Source: an uncultured Pelagibacteraceae bacterium (lineage in GTDB: Bacteria; Pseudomonadota; Alphaproteobacteria; Pelagibacterales; Pelagibacteraceae). From it: a stretch of DNA of 64,000 nt. Below are positions 33,000 to 41,922 of the stretch, piece after piece. A model generated the notes under the pieces. The model saw nothing but the letters and a program-made list of their open reading frames with translations. It did not search any database and had not been told where the DNA came from. The first letter of the stretch is position 1, and the number at the start of each line of letters is the position of its first letter. The DNA lies in NCBI GenBank assembly GCA_902596375.1, contig CACJTU010000002.1, positions 1 through 64,000 on the forward strand, given 5' to 3'. The translations under genes were made by a program, and so were the position numbers.

Positions 33000-34069
33000 A
33001 AATTTGTATTGTTACAGGATCTAATGGCTTAGTTGGCTCATCAGCAGTAGAATTTTTTTTAAAAAAAAAATTTAAGGTTATAGGTATAGATAACAACTTA
33101 AGAGAATATTTTTTTGGAAAAGATGGATCTACATCTTGGGTAAAAAAAATAAATCTTAAAAAAAATAACTATGATCACAAAAATATAGACATAAGAAATT
33201 ATAAAAAAATTGAAAATATTTTTAAAAAAAATAAAAATAAAATTAAGTTAATTATTCATACTGCTGCACAGCCATCACACGATTGGGCAGCAAAAGAACC
33301 TCTAACTGATTTTACAGTTAATGCTAATGGAACACTCAATTTATTAGAGTGTACTAGGATTTTTTCACCTAAAGCAAAATTCGTATTCACTTCAACTAAC
33401 AAGGTCTACGGAGATAATCCAAATAAGTTAAAATTAATCAAAAAAAAAACTCGTTTTGAACTATCTAAATCTCATAAGTTTTTCAGAGGAATAAATGAAA
33501 AAATGTCAGTTGACAATTGTGTGCATAGCTTATTTGGTGTTTCGAAAACATCATCAGATTTTTTAGTTCAAGAATATGGAAAAAATATTGGTTTAAATAC
33601 TATAATTTTTAGAGCAGGATGTATAACAGGAACAAATCACTCCTCTGCTGAGTATCATGGTTTTTTATCATATTTAGTTAAGAAATCTTTAAGAGATAAA
33701 TCCTATAAAATAATAGGATATAAAGGTTTGCAAGTTAGAGATAACTTGCATGCTAATGATTTAGTAAAATGCTTTTGGCAATTTTATAAAAATCCTAAAA
33801 TTAAAGGTGAAGTTTACAATATAGGTGGGAGCAGATATTCTAATTGTTCAGTAGAGGAGGCACTTAGACAAGTTGAAAAGATAAAAAACATTCACATTAA
33901 AAGAAAATATATAAATAAATCAAGAACTGGTGATCACAAGTGGTGGATCAGTGATATTGGAAAATTTAAAAAAGATTATCCCGAATATCGATTAACTTAT
34001 AATACTAAGAAAATAATAACTGAATTAATTGATTTTTATTCTAAAAATAAGTTAGGACTGAATATTTAA
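32996..34069 (+). CDS. NAD-dependent epimerase, CDP-tyvelose/paratose 2-epimerase-like
   Basis: Extended SDR of 357 residues. The NAD loop is VTGSNGLVGSSA (near 5-16), and the segment HTAAQPSHDWAAKEPLTDF (about 90-108) followed by VNANGTLNLLE is what I associate with CDP-tyvelose/paratose 2-epimerases. VFTSTNKVYGD supplies the catalytic Ser/Thr. The usual Y-x3-K is F-x3-K here (LFGVSK, near 180), a form I recall in relatives of this subgroup. A C-terminal TGDHKWWISDIGKFKKDYP fits too. It would make a rare nucleotide sugar for surface glycans. Confidence 0.75.
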   Translation: MKICIVTGSNGLVGSSAVEFFLKKKFKVIGIDNNLREYFFGKDGSTSWVKKINLKKNNYDHKNIDIRNYKKIENIFKKNKNKIKLIIHTAAQPSHDWAAKEPLTDFTVNANGTLNLLECTRIFSPKAKFVFTSTNKVYGDNPNKLKLIKKKTRFELSKSHKFFRGINEKMSVDNCVHSLFGVSKTSSDFLVQEYGKNIGLNTIIFRAGCITGTNHSSAEYHGFLSYLVKKSLRDKSYKIIGYKGLQVRDNLHANDLVKCFWQFYKNPKIKGEVYNIGGSRYSNCSVEEALRQVEKIKNIHIKRKYINKSRTGDHKWWISDIGKFKKDYPEYRLTYNTKKIITELIDFYSKNKLGLNI

Positions 34070-34090
34070 CCTAAAATTAACTAATTCTCG

Positions 34091-34119
34091 TTGGACAATT
34101 TAAATCAATAATATATAAA
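34091..34119 (+). promoter_or_regulatory. Candidate promoter of tRNA-Leu
   Basis: TTGGAC (34091-34096) and TATAAA (34114-34119) with a 17-base spacer. The predicted start near 34126 is about 8 bases before the mature tRNA 5' end, a good geometry for a tRNA promoter. Pattern-based only. Confidence 0.5.
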
Positions 34120-34133
34120 CCGACGTAATTTGT

Positions 34134-34218
34134 GGGGCGATGGCGGAATTGGTAGACGCGTTGGTCTTAGGAACCAATATGGCAACATGTGAAGGTTCGA
34201 GTCCTTTTCGCCCTACCA
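34134..34218 (+). tRNA. tRNA-Leu (anticodon UAG)
   Basis: Full cloverleaf of 85 bases with encoded CCA. The acceptor GGGGCGA (34134-34140) pairs with TCGCCCT (one G-T pair), and the discriminator A and CCA follow. The anticodon stem TTGGT/ACCAA closes the loop CTTAGGA with anticodon TAG at 34168-34170. A long variable arm, as expected for leucine, and the T-loop GGTTCGAGTCC are present. The trigger factor ATG lies 9 bases downstream, so tig is probably transcribed through the tRNA. Confidence 0.97.
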
Positions 34219-34227
34219 TTAAATATT

Positions 34228-35670
34228 ATGAAAGTTACAGTAGAAAACAAAAAAGGTTTAAATAAGGACGTAAAAGTTTTTATCGATAAAGAGACAATGA
34301 ACTCATATATGGATGAAAAATATGAGGAGATAAAAGGCAGTGTAAATCTAAAAGGATTTAGACCAGGAAAAGTCCCAAAAGAAATTTTAAAAAGACAATT
34401 TGGTAAAGCAGTTTTTGGAGAAGTTTTAGATAAAGTTTTAAAAGAAACATCAACTAAAGCATTAGAAGAAAAAAAAATTAAACCAGCCGGTCAACCAAAA
34501 CTTGATTTAAAAACATATGGTGAAGATAAAGATTTAGAGTATGTTTTATCAGTAACAGAGCTACCAAAAGTAGAAATAAAATCTTTAGAGAATATTAAAT
34601 TTGATGAATACACTGTAAAAATAGAAGACAGTGAAACAGATAAAAGAATTAAAGAAATAGCAAAAAATCAATCAAATTTTAAAGAAGTAAGCGCTGATAC
34701 AAAAGCCAAAAAAGGGGATCTAGTCTCTTTAGACTACAAAGCAACAGTTGATGGCAAGGAATTTAAAGGAAGTGAGGGAAAGAACACTCAACTAACTTTA
34801 GGTAAAGATTTATTTTTAAAAGGCTTCGACGAACAATTGATTGGAGTTAAAAAAGATGATGAAAAAATTGTAGAGGGAACTTTGCCAGAAAATTTCCCTG
34901 AAAAAGAATTAATAAATAAAAAAGCTAAATTCAATTGTAAAATTTTAAGTGTTAAACAATCACAAGAAACAAAAATTGATGATGATTTTGCAAAAAATTT
35001 AGGAGCAAAAGATTTAAAAGATTTAAAAACTTTAATTTCAAAACAAATTAATGACGAATATAAAAATTCACTTGATCAATTATCTAAAAACCAAATTTTA
35101 AAAGAAATTGAGAAAATTAAAGTAGACGAAGTTCCAGAAAATCTAGTTGAGGAAGAGGTTAAAGTTCTTTCACAAGGAATGTCAGACGAAGAAGCAAAGA
35201 AAAATAAAAAAAATTTTGAAGAAAAAGCAAAAACAAGAATTAAAACTGGTTTAATTTTAAACGAGTTTGGTGAAAAAAATCAAATTAAAGTAACAGAACA
35301 AGAGGTTCAAGCTGAAGTGCAAAAACAATTAAGAATGATGCCGGGACAAGAAAAAATGGTTATGGATTTTTATCAAAAAAACCCATCTGCATTAGCGAGT
35401 TTAAGAGGAACCGTATATGAGGAAAAAATTTTAAATTTAATTAAAGAAAAAGGTAAAGCAAATAAGAAAGAAATTTCAAAAGATGAAGCTGAAAAGATTT
35501 TAAAAGAAGCTCATAAGCAAGATCATGATCACGACCATAGCCATGAAAAAGAAAAAAAAGAAACTAAGAAAAAATCACCAACAACATCTACTAAAGAAAA
35601 AAAACCTGCTACTAAAAAGGCAAAATCAAAGCCAGCTGTGAAAAAAACAAAAAAAGTTAGCAAAAAGTAA
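34228..35670 (+). CDS. tig: Trigger factor (ribosome-associated chaperone and prolyl isomerase)
   Basis: Chaperone of 480 residues that binds nascent chains at the ribosome exit. The ribosome-binding signature [11 protein letters not shown] is near residues 43-53, and the FKBP-type domain ([16 protein letters not shown] onward) starts near 165. The ATG at 34228 is chosen because a longer frame would start inside tRNA-Leu. The C-terminus is extended by about 55 residues that are His-rich ([12 protein letters not shown]) and then Lys-rich. It heads a tig-clpP-clpX-lon row. Confidence 0.95.
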   Translation: MKVTVENKKGLNKDVKVFIDKETMNSYMDEKYEEIKGSVNLKGFRPGKVPKEILKRQFGKAVFGEVLDKVLKETSTKALEEKKIKPAGQPKLDLKTYGEDKDLEYVLSVTELPKVEIKSLENIKFDEYTVKIEDSETDKRIKEIAKNQSNFKEVSADTKAKKGDLVSLDYKATVDGKEFKGSEGKNTQLTLGKDLFLKGFDEQLIGVKKDDEKIVEGTLPENFPEKELINKKAKFNCKILSVKQSQETKIDDDFAKNLGAKDLKDLKTLISKQINDEYKNSLDQLSKNQILKEIEKIKVDEVPENLVEEEVKVLSQGMSDEEAKKNKKNFEEKAKTRIKTGLILNEFGEKNQIKVTEQEVQAEVQKQLRMMPGQEKMVMDFYQKNPSALASLRGTVYEEKILNLIKEKGKANKKEISKDEAEKILKEAHKQDHDHDHSHEKEKKETKKKSPTTSTKEKKPATKKAKSKPAVKKTKKVSKK

Positions 35671-35702
35671 TCTCAAGTTGTATAAGTAGAACGAATCAAC
35701 TT

Positions 35703-36314
35703 ATGACAACAAAATTATCAGAATATATGAGCAATCTTGTACCAATGGTTGTTGAACAATCGAGTAAAGGTGAAAGAGCTTATGATATTTATTCAAGATT
35801 ATTAAAAGAAAGAATTATTTTTTTAACAGGTCAAATAAATGATAACGTTGCATCATTAGTCACAGCTCAATTATTATTTTTAGAAGCTGAAGATCCAAAA
35901 AAAGAAATTTATTTATACATTAATAGCCCGGGAGGTTTAGTTACAGCTGGACTTGGTATTTATGATACAATGCAATATGTGAAACCAGATATTTCTACTT
36001 TGTGTATAGGTCAAGCAGCTTCTATGGGCTCTTTTTTGCTTGCCGCAGGAACCAAAGGAAAAAGATTTTCTTTACCCAACTCAAGAATTATGGTTCACCA
36101 ACCATCTGCAGGTTTTCAAGGCCAAGCGACTGATATTGAAATTCACGCTAATGAAGTTTTATCTTTAAAGAAAAGACTTAATGAAATTTATTCAAAACAT
36201 ACTGGCAAAAATGTTGAAGAAATAAAATCTGCTCTTGAAAGAGACAATTTTATGACAGCAGATGTCGCACAATCTTTTGGTCTAATTGACGAAGTAGTAG
36301 AAAAAAGATCTTAA
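35703..36314 (+). CDS. clpP: ATP-dependent Clp protease proteolytic subunit
   Basis: Serine protease subunit of 203 residues forming the tetradecameric barrel used with ClpX. The catalytic triad is S107 (GQAASMGSF), H132 (MVHQPSAG) and D181 (ERDNFMTA). The substrate-strand motif YINSPGG is present. It is 32 bases downstream of tig and 91 bases upstream of clpX. Its length is normal and the N-terminus includes the expected short propeptide-like region. Confidence 0.97.
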   Translation: MTTKLSEYMSNLVPMVVEQSSKGERAYDIYSRLLKERIIFLTGQINDNVASLVTAQLLFLEAEDPKKEIYLYINSPGGLVTAGLGIYDTMQYVKPDISTLCIGQAASMGSFLLAAGTKGKRFSLPNSRIMVHQPSAGFQGQATDIEIHANEVLSLKKRLNEIYSKHTGKNVEEIKSALERDNFMTADVAQSFGLIDEVVEKRS

Positions 36315-36345
36315 TACACAATATATTGAGTCATTATAATCGAAA

Positions 36346-36371
36346 CTTGATTAGTGTGAGTCTTCTATAAT
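36346..36371 (+). promoter_or_regulatory. Heat-shock-like promoter element upstream of clpX
   Basis: CTTGAT (36346-36351), 13 bases, then CTAT (36365-36368) within a TATAAT hexamer (36366-36371). The same CTTGAT-N13-CTAT arrangement occurs before lon. The CTTGA -35 and short spacer resemble sigma32 (RpoH) promoters; the TATAAT could also serve sigma70. It lies 35 bases before the clpX ATG. Confidence 0.42.
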
Positions 36372-36405
36372 AAAGTAATTAAATTGATTCGTTATAAAAA
36401 TTAAA

Positions 36406-37674
36406 ATGACAACAAATAATAAAAATATTCTTTACTGTTCTTTCTGTGGCAAGAGCCAACACGAAGTAAGAAAGTTGATTGCTGGTCCAACTGTTTTCAT
36501 CTGTGATGAATGTGTTGAATTATGTATGGATATTATTAAAGAGGAGAGTAAAGACAGTTTTGTAAAACATCAAGATGGCCTTCCTTCTCCAAAAGAAATT
36601 TGTTCAGTATTAGATGATTATGTAATTGGTCAAGCTCATGCTAAAAAAGTATTATCGGTTGCAGTGCACAATCATTACAAAAGATTAAATTACGAAAGCA
36701 AAACAAGTAAAAATGTAGAGTTATCAAAATCTAATATACTTTTAGTAGGTCCCACAGGTTGTGGAAAAACCTTGCTTGCACAAACTCTTGCTAGAATTCT
36801 AGACGTGCCATTTACAATGGCTGACGCAACTACTCTAACAGAAGCAGGTTATGTTGGAGAAGATGTTGAAAATATTATTTTAAAATTATTACAAGCATCT
36901 GACTATAATGTTGAAAAAGCTCAAAGAGGTATAGTTTATATTGATGAGGTTGATAAAATAAGCAGAAAATCTGAAAACCCATCAATAACAAGAGATGTTT
37001 CTGGTGAAGGTGTACAGCAAGCTCTTCTTAAAATAATGGAAGGAACAGTTGCAAGTGTTCCTCCTCAAGGGGGTAGAAAACATCCTCAACAAGAATTTTT
37101 ACAAGTAGATACAACAAATATTTTATTTATTTGTGGAGGAGCATTTGCAGGACTTGATAAAATTATTTCTCAAAGAGATAAGGGAACTTCAATTGGTTTT
37201 GGTGCAGATGTAAAAAATACACAAGATAAGAAAACTGGTGAATGGATGAAAGGTTTAGAACCAGAAGATTTATTAAAATTTGGATTGATACCTGAATTTA
37301 TTGGAAGACTTCCAATGATAGCAACACTTGAAGATTTAGATGAAAAATCTTTAATAAAAATATTACAAGAACCAAAAAATTCTTTAACAAAGCAATACCA
37401 AGAGCTATTTAAATTGGATGGTGCTAAACTAATATTTAAAGAAAATGCCCTAAAAGAAATAGCGCAAAAAGCTATTAGCAAAAAAACTGGAGCAAGAGGC
37501 TTGAGATCAATTCTAGAAAATATTTTGTTAAAAACAATGTACGATCTTCCGAGCCAAGATAATATTGAAGAAGTTATTGTTGATGCTGGTGCTGCAAAAG
37601 GTCAATCACAACCAATCCTAGTTCATGCTAAAGGTGACAATAAATCTAAGTCAAACAAGACCACAGCGGCTTAA
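36406..37674 (+). CDS. clpX: ATP-dependent Clp protease ATP-binding subunit
   Basis: AAA+ unfoldase of 422 residues that feeds substrates to ClpP. An N-terminal zinc finger (C11, C14, C33, C36) recruits adaptors. Walker A is GPTGCGKT (near 115-122), Walker B is [10 protein letters not shown], and the pore loop GYVGEDVE is intact. The C-terminal arginine region (ARGLRSILE) is present. A separate promoter-like element precedes it, so it may be expressed independently of clpP under stress. Confidence 0.97.
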   Translation: MTTNNKNILYCSFCGKSQHEVRKLIAGPTVFICDECVELCMDIIKEESKDSFVKHQDGLPSPKEICSVLDDYVIGQAHAKKVLSVAVHNHYKRLNYESKTSKNVELSKSNILLVGPTGCGKTLLAQTLARILDVPFTMADATTLTEAGYVGEDVENIILKLLQASDYNVEKAQRGIVYIDEVDKISRKSENPSITRDVSGEGVQQALLKIMEGTVASVPPQGGRKHPQQEFLQVDTTNILFICGGAFAGLDKIISQRDKGTSIGFGADVKNTQDKKTGEWMKGLEPEDLLKFGLIPEFIGRLPMIATLEDLDEKSLIKILQEPKNSLTKQYQELFKLDGAKLIFKENALKEIAQKAISKKTGARGLRSILENILLKTMYDLPSQDNIEEVIVDAGAAKGQSQPILVHAKGDNKSKSNKTTAA

Positions 37675-37678
37675 TATC

Positions 37679-37704
37679 CTTGATAAATTGCAAAAACCTA
37701 TTGC
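37679..37704 (+). promoter_or_regulatory. Heat-shock-like promoter element upstream of lon
   Basis: CTTGAT (37679-37684), 13 bases, then CTAT (37698-37701) in the context CCTATTGC. The spacing is identical to that upstream of clpX and resembles alphaproteobacterial sigma32 sites. A TATAAT also occurs at 37714-37719 and may be a separate -10 element. The lon ATG follows at 37735. Confidence 0.42.
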
Positions 37705-37734
37705 ATTATAAAATATAATATCCATATTATTCAT

Positions 37735-40113
37735 ATGGACGTTAAAATTTCACTACCGTTATTACCACTAAGAGATATCGTGGTTTTTCCTAGCATGGTT
37801 ATTCCTTTGTTTGTAGGAAGAGATAAATCCATTTCAGCTCTAAACGAAGTGATGAAAAAGGATAAAAAAATTATTCTTGTTACACAAAAAAATTCAGAAA
37901 TTGACGATCCTAAGAAAACAGATGTATTTATGTACGGTTGTGAAGGAAGTATTTTACAATTATTAAAATTACCTGATGGGACAGTTAAAGTTTTGGTTGA
38001 AGGAATTAAAAGAGTAAAAATTTTAGATTTTAAAGATAATGAAAAGTTTATAACTTGTGATTATGCTCACTACCAAGATATTTTGTCTAAAGACGAGGAT
38101 TTATTTCCACTTGCGGCTACAGCATTAAGAAGGTTGGAAAAATTAACTTCTATAAATAAAAAAATTTCTAGTGAAACAATTAATACGATTAAGCAATTAA
38201 AAGACCCATCTCAGATTGCTGATAATATTGCATCCCATATAACTGCTACGATTTCAGAAAAACAACAAATTTTTGAAACTGCAGATGTAAAGAAAAGATT
38301 AAATGCCATTATTAAAATAATGGAAAATGAGACTAGTATTATTGGTGTAGAAAAAAGAATAAGAGGTAGAGTTAAAACTCAAATGGAAAAAACTCAAAGA
38401 GAGTATTATCTAAATGAGCAATTAAAAGCTATTCAAAAAGAACTTGGAGAGATTGAAGATGGCAAGGATGAAACAACAAGTTTAAATAAAGCGATTACGA
38501 AGGCTAAAATGCCGAAAGAGGTTGAAAAAAAGTGTCTTCAGGAATTAAAAAAATTAAAAAATATGAGTCCAATGTCTGCAGAGGCTACTGTTGTAAGAAA
38601 TTATTTAGATTGGATGACCGAACTTCCTTGGCACAAAAAAAGTGAAGTTGATATAGATCTAACTAAAGCACTAAACATTCTTGATAAAGATCACTTTGGA
38701 TTGGAAAAGGTAAAAGAGAGAATTATTGAATTTTTAGCAGTTCAAAAAAGAATGGAAAAAATCAAAGGGCCAATTTTATGTTTAGTGGGCCCTCCAGGAG
38801 TTGGAAAAACATCTTTAGGCAAATCAATAGCAAAAGCAACAAATAGAGAATTTGTTAGAATGTCTGTTGGTGGTATGAGGGATGAAGCAGAAATCAGAGG
38901 ACATAGAAGAACATATATCGGATCTCTCCCGGGTAAAATTATTCAGATGATGAAAAAAGCAGGGACTAAGAATCCGTTAATTTTGTTAGATGAAATAGAT
39001 AAAATAGGAAATGATTATAGAGGTGATCCATCTTCAGCGTTATTAGAAGCTTTAGATCCAGAACAGAATACAACATTCAATGATCATTATTTAGAGGTTG
39101 ATTATGATTTATCAGATGTGATGTTTGTAACGACTGCTAATACCTTGAACATTTTGCCTCCTTTACTAGATAGAATGGAGGTAATTAGATTGGCAGGTTA
39201 CACAGAAGATGAAAAAATTAGCATTGCAAATAAATATTTGTTACCAAAACAAATTAAAGATAACGGTGTTAAAGAAAAGGAAATGAAACTAGATGATGAA
39301 ATTATTAAAGAAGTTATTAGGGGATATACAAAAGAGTCAGGTGTAAGAAATCTTGAAAGAGAAATTTCTAAACTAGCAAGAAAAGTTGTAAAAAAAATTG
39401 TAGCTGGTGAAGAAAAAGAAGTTGGAATAAATAATAAAAATTTATCTGATTTTTTAGGTGTTCCCAAGTTTAAGTTTGGAGAATTAGAGGCTGAGAATAG
39501 AGTAGGTATAGTAACAGGGCTTGCTTGGACTGAGTATGGTGGAGAAATTTTAAAAATTGAAACAGTTACAATGCCAGGCAAAGGAAGAATGCAAATCACT
39601 GGAAAATTAGGTGATGTTATGCAAGAGTCAGTTAAAGCAGCGAAATCTTTTGTAAGATCAAAATGTTTAGAATACGGAATCATACCACCAATATTTGAAA
39701 AAAAAGATTTTCACATTCATGTTCCCGAAGGAGCAACACCAAAGGATGGTCCATCTGCTGGGATTGGAATGGTAACATCTATCGTCTCATCAATTACCAA
39801 CATACCTGTAAGGAGAGATATTGCAATGACTGGTGAAGTAACTTTAACAGGCCAAGTATTGCCAATTGGTGGTTTGAAGGAAAAATTATTAGCAGCACAC
39901 AGAGCTGGAATAAAAGAAGTTTTAATTCCTAAAGAAAATGAAAAAGATCTAGTAGATATGCCTAAGAAAATTATAGATGATATCAAGATTACTCCAGTTG
40001 AATATGCTGATCAGGTTATAAAAATAGCTTTAACAAAAGAACTTAAACCTACAGAGTGGGTTGAGGTAGATATATCTAAAAAAGACGATAAATCTCAAGC
40101 TAGTATTCAATAA
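37735..40113 (+). CDS. lon: ATP-dependent protease Lon
   Basis: Homohexameric protease of 792 residues with the N-terminal substrate domain (LPLLPLRDIVVFPSMVIPLF), the AAA+ module (Walker A GPPGVGKTS near 351-359, Walker B ILLDEIDKIG) and the C-terminal protease domain. The catalytic dyad is S674 (DGPSAGIG) and K717 (GGLKEKLL), 43 residues apart as in E. coli Lon. It degrades misfolded and regulatory proteins. It closes the tig-clpP-clpX-lon block and is followed by two tRNA genes. Confidence 0.97.
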   Translation: MDVKISLPLLPLRDIVVFPSMVIPLFVGRDKSISALNEVMKKDKKIILVTQKNSEIDDPKKTDVFMYGCEGSILQLLKLPDGTVKVLVEGIKRVKILDFKDNEKFITCDYAHYQDILSKDEDLFPLAATALRRLEKLTSINKKISSETINTIKQLKDPSQIADNIASHITATISEKQQIFETADVKKRLNAIIKIMENETSIIGVEKRIRGRVKTQMEKTQREYYLNEQLKAIQKELGEIEDGKDETTSLNKAITKAKMPKEVEKKCLQELKKLKNMSPMSAEATVVRNYLDWMTELPWHKKSEVDIDLTKALNILDKDHFGLEKVKERIIEFLAVQKRMEKIKGPILCLVGPPGVGKTSLGKSIAKATNREFVRMSVGGMRDEAEIRGHRRTYIGSLPGKIIQMMKKAGTKNPLILLDEIDKIGNDYRGDPSSALLEALDPEQNTTFNDHYLEVDYDLSDVMFVTTANTLNILPPLLDRMEVIRLAGYTEDEKISIANKYLLPKQIKDNGVKEKEMKLDDEIIKEVIRGYTKESGVRNLEREISKLARKVVKKIVAGEEKEVGINNKNLSDFLGVPKFKFGELEAENRVGIVTGLAWTEYGGEILKIETVTMPGKGRMQITGKLGDVMQESVKAAKSFVRSKCLEYGIIPPIFEKKDFHIHVPEGATPKDGPSAGIGMVTSIVSSITNIPVRRDIAMTGEVTLTGQVLPIGGLKEKLLAAHRAGIKEVLIPKENEKDLVDMPKKIIDDIKITPVEYADQVIKIALTKELKPTEWVEVDISKKDDKSQASIQ

Positions 40114-40120
40114 TAATTAA

Positions 40121-40149
40121 TTTACATTATTTAAGTGTTGATGTAATAA
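40121..40149 (+). promoter_or_regulatory. Candidate promoter of the tRNA-Val/tRNA-Asp pair
   Basis: TTTACA (40121-40126) and TAATAA (40144-40149) with a 17-base spacer; predicted initiation near 40156, about 7 bases before tRNA-Val. Pattern-based. Confidence 0.45.
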
Positions 40150-40162
40150 GTAGCCTTGTTTT

Positions 40163-40238
40163 GGGCGGTTAGCTCAGTTGGTAGAGCATCTCGTTTACAC
40201 CGAGGGGGTCAAAGGTTCGAGTCCTTTACTGCCCACCA
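40163..40238 (+). tRNA. tRNA-Val (anticodon UAC)
   Basis: A 76-base cloverleaf with encoded CCA. The acceptor GGGCGGT pairs with ACTGCCC (one G-T pair), the D-arm is AGCTCAGTTGGTAGAGC, and the anticodon stem CTCG/CGAG closes a loop TTTACAC with anticodon TAC. The T-arm is AAAGGTTCGAGTCCTTT. It is followed by tRNA-Asp 12 bases later, probably in one transcript. Confidence 0.97.
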
Positions 40239-40250
40239 AAACAATAAAGT

Positions 40251-40327
40251 GGGGGTGTAGCTCAGTTGGTTAGAGCGATCGCCTGTCACGCGATAGGTCG
40301 AGGGTTCGAGTCCCTTCACTCCCGCCA
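40251..40327 (+). tRNA. tRNA-Asp (anticodon GUC)
   Basis: A 77-base cloverleaf with encoded CCA. The acceptor GGGGGTG pairs with CACTCCC (one G-T pair), and the discriminator is G, as required for Asp identity. The anticodon stem ATCGC/GCGAT closes the loop CTGTCAC with anticodon GTC. The T-arm is AGGGTTCGAGTCCCT. It lies between tRNA-Val and the nuo operon. Confidence 0.97.
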
Positions 40328-40414
40328 CTTTTTCGCATTATTTAATGTTAATATTAATAAAAATGTGACGTATCAGCCCTTCAACAACAGATAAAAACTG
40401 ATATATAGATCTGC

Positions 40415-40783
40415 ATGTTATCTGAATTTTTAAAAGATTACCTACCAATAATAATATTTTTAGTATTAGCTCTCGGGTTGAGTTGTGCTTTTGTAGTTGT
40501 AAACTTTATTCTATCTCCAAAAAAACCTGATCCTGAAAAACTTTCAGCTTATGAATGTGGTTTTGAACCTTTTGAGGACTCAAGAATGGAATTTGATGTG
40601 AGGTTTTATTTGGTTGCAATTCTATTTATTATTTTTGATTTAGAGATAGCATTTTTATTTCCATGGGCAATATCTCTTGGAAATATTGGATTATTAGGTT
40701 TTTCATCAATGATGATTTTTTTGTTCATACTTACAATAGGTTTTATTTATGAATGGAAAAAGGGTGCATTAGACTGGGAATAA
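40415..40783 (+). CDS. nuoA: NADH-quinone oxidoreductase subunit A
   Basis: Membrane-arm subunit of 122 residues with three helices. The conserved loop [20 protein letters not shown] (43-62) contains the Cys/Glu region that links the quinone site to proton channels, followed by [22 protein letters not shown]. It is the first gene of a 14-gene operon; a TATATAGAT stretch lies just upstream, but no convincing complete promoter was assigned. Confidence 0.95.
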   Translation: MLSEFLKDYLPIIIFLVLALGLSCAFVVVNFILSPKKPDPEKLSAYECGFEPFEDSRMEFDVRFYLVAILFIIFDLEIAFLFPWAISLGNIGLLGFSSMMIFLFILTIGFIYEWKKGALDWE

Positions 40784-40798
40784 AAATTATAAACCATA

Positions 40799-41314
40799 AT
40801 GAATAATAAAATAGATCAAGTTCCTGAGGAATTTAAACAACTTGCACAAGATTTTAGTAAGAATGGTTTTATAACTACATCATTTGATAATTTAATTAAC
40901 TGGTCAAGATCAGGATCACTTCATTGGATGACTTTTGGATTGGCTTGTTGTGCTGTTGAAATGATGCAAACAGCAATGCCGAGATATGATTTAGAAAGAT
41001 TTGGAGCAGCTCCAAGAGGTTCACCAAGACAATCAGACGTTATGATAGTTGCAGGAACTTTAACAAATAAAATGGCCCCAGCTTTAAGAAAAGTTTATGA
41101 CCAGATGCCTGAACCAAGATATGTGATTTCTATGGGTAGTTGCGCAAATGGGGGTGGATATTATCATTATTCATATTCAGTTGTTAGAGGTTGTGATCGA
41201 ATTGTTCCTGTAGACGTTTATGTACCAGGATGTCCTCCATCTGCAGAGGCATTGTTGTATGGAATACTGCAATTACAAAAAAAAATTAGAAAAAAAGGAT
41301 CTTTTATTAGATAA
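40799..41314 (+). CDS. nuoB: NADH-quinone oxidoreductase subunit B
   Basis: Peripheral-arm subunit of 171 residues carrying the N2 [4Fe-4S] cluster, the last electron carrier before quinone. The ligands are the adjacent pair C50-C51 ([10 protein letters not shown]), C115 (MGSCANGGG) and C145 (VPGCPPSAE). It follows nuoA by 15 bases. Confidence 0.97.
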   Translation: MNNKIDQVPEEFKQLAQDFSKNGFITTSFDNLINWSRSGSLHWMTFGLACCAVEMMQTAMPRYDLERFGAAPRGSPRQSDVMIVAGTLTNKMAPALRKVYDQMPEPRYVISMGSCANGGGYYHYSYSVVRGCDRIVPVDVYVPGCPPSAEALLYGILQLQKKIRKKGSFIR

Positions 41315-41316
41315 TT

Positions 41317-41922
41317 ATGAAAAGTTTAGAAGATCTAGAAAAAAAAATTAATTCTGAGTTAACTACTAAAATTAACAATACAGAAATTAAACATAACCAA
41401 ATTTATATTCAAACAGACAAAGAAGATATGGTTGATGTTGCTATATTTTTAAAAACAAATCAAGATACTAAATTTAGGCAACTAATAGATATAACGGTTG
41501 TTGATTACCCAGAACAAAATCAGAGGTTTGAAGTAGTATACTTGTTTTTAAGTCATGAATTTAATCAAAGATTGATTGTAAAATATTCAATTGCCGAAAA
41601 TGAAGTCATTCCATCATTAACTAGTATTTTTCCATCAGCAAACTGGATGGAGAGAGAGGTATTTGATATGTATGGGGTCTCTTTCAAGGATCACCCAGAT
41701 CTAAGAAGAATACTAACTGATTATGGGTTTGAAGGCCACCCATTAAGAAAAGATTTTCCATTAACGGGTCACTCAGAAGTTAGATATAGCGAAGATCAGA
41801 AGAAGGTGATTAGTGAACCAGTAAAGCTTGAGCAAAATTATAGAAATTTCGATTACGAGAGTCCTTGGGAAGGAACAAAATACATTAAAGAAGAAATTCA
41901 GAATAATGACAAAAAAAATTAA
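41317..41922 (+). CDS. nuoC: NADH-quinone oxidoreductase subunit C
   Basis: A 201-residue, 30-kDa-type subunit. The signature ERFEVVYL is represented by [12 protein letters not shown], followed by [15 protein letters not shown]-type sequence ([17 protein letters not shown]) and the [19 protein letters not shown] block. It is separate from nuoD, unlike the fused NuoCD of E. coli, and overlaps it by 17 bases. Confidence 0.96.
   Translation: MKSLEDLEKKINSELTTKINNTEIKHNQIYIQTDKEDMVDVAIFLKTNQDTKFRQLIDITVVDYPEQNQRFEVVYLFLSHEFNQRLIVKYSIAENEVIPSLTSIFPSANWMEREVFDMYGVSFKDHPDLRRILTDYGFEGHPLRKDFPLTGHSEVRYSEDQKKVISEPVKLEQNYRNFDYESPWEGTKYIKEEIQNNDKKN

Noticed and set aside
34189-34227. In-frame upstream extension of trigger factor
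   Set aside because: It would start inside the mature tRNA-Leu; the ATG at 34228 gives the normal N-terminus.
34070-34240. tRNA-Leu as an integration site
   Set aside because: No integrase, no duplicated tRNA 3' end and no attachment-like repeat were found; trigger factor follows directly.
39198-39683. 161-codon reverse frame inside lon
   Set aside because: Antisense shadow of a highly conserved gene, with Ser/Ile/Leu-rich composition typical of mirror frames.
41828-41905. Upstream extension of nuoD
   Set aside because: The added residues lie entirely in nuoC in another frame and precede the canonical NuoD N-terminus.
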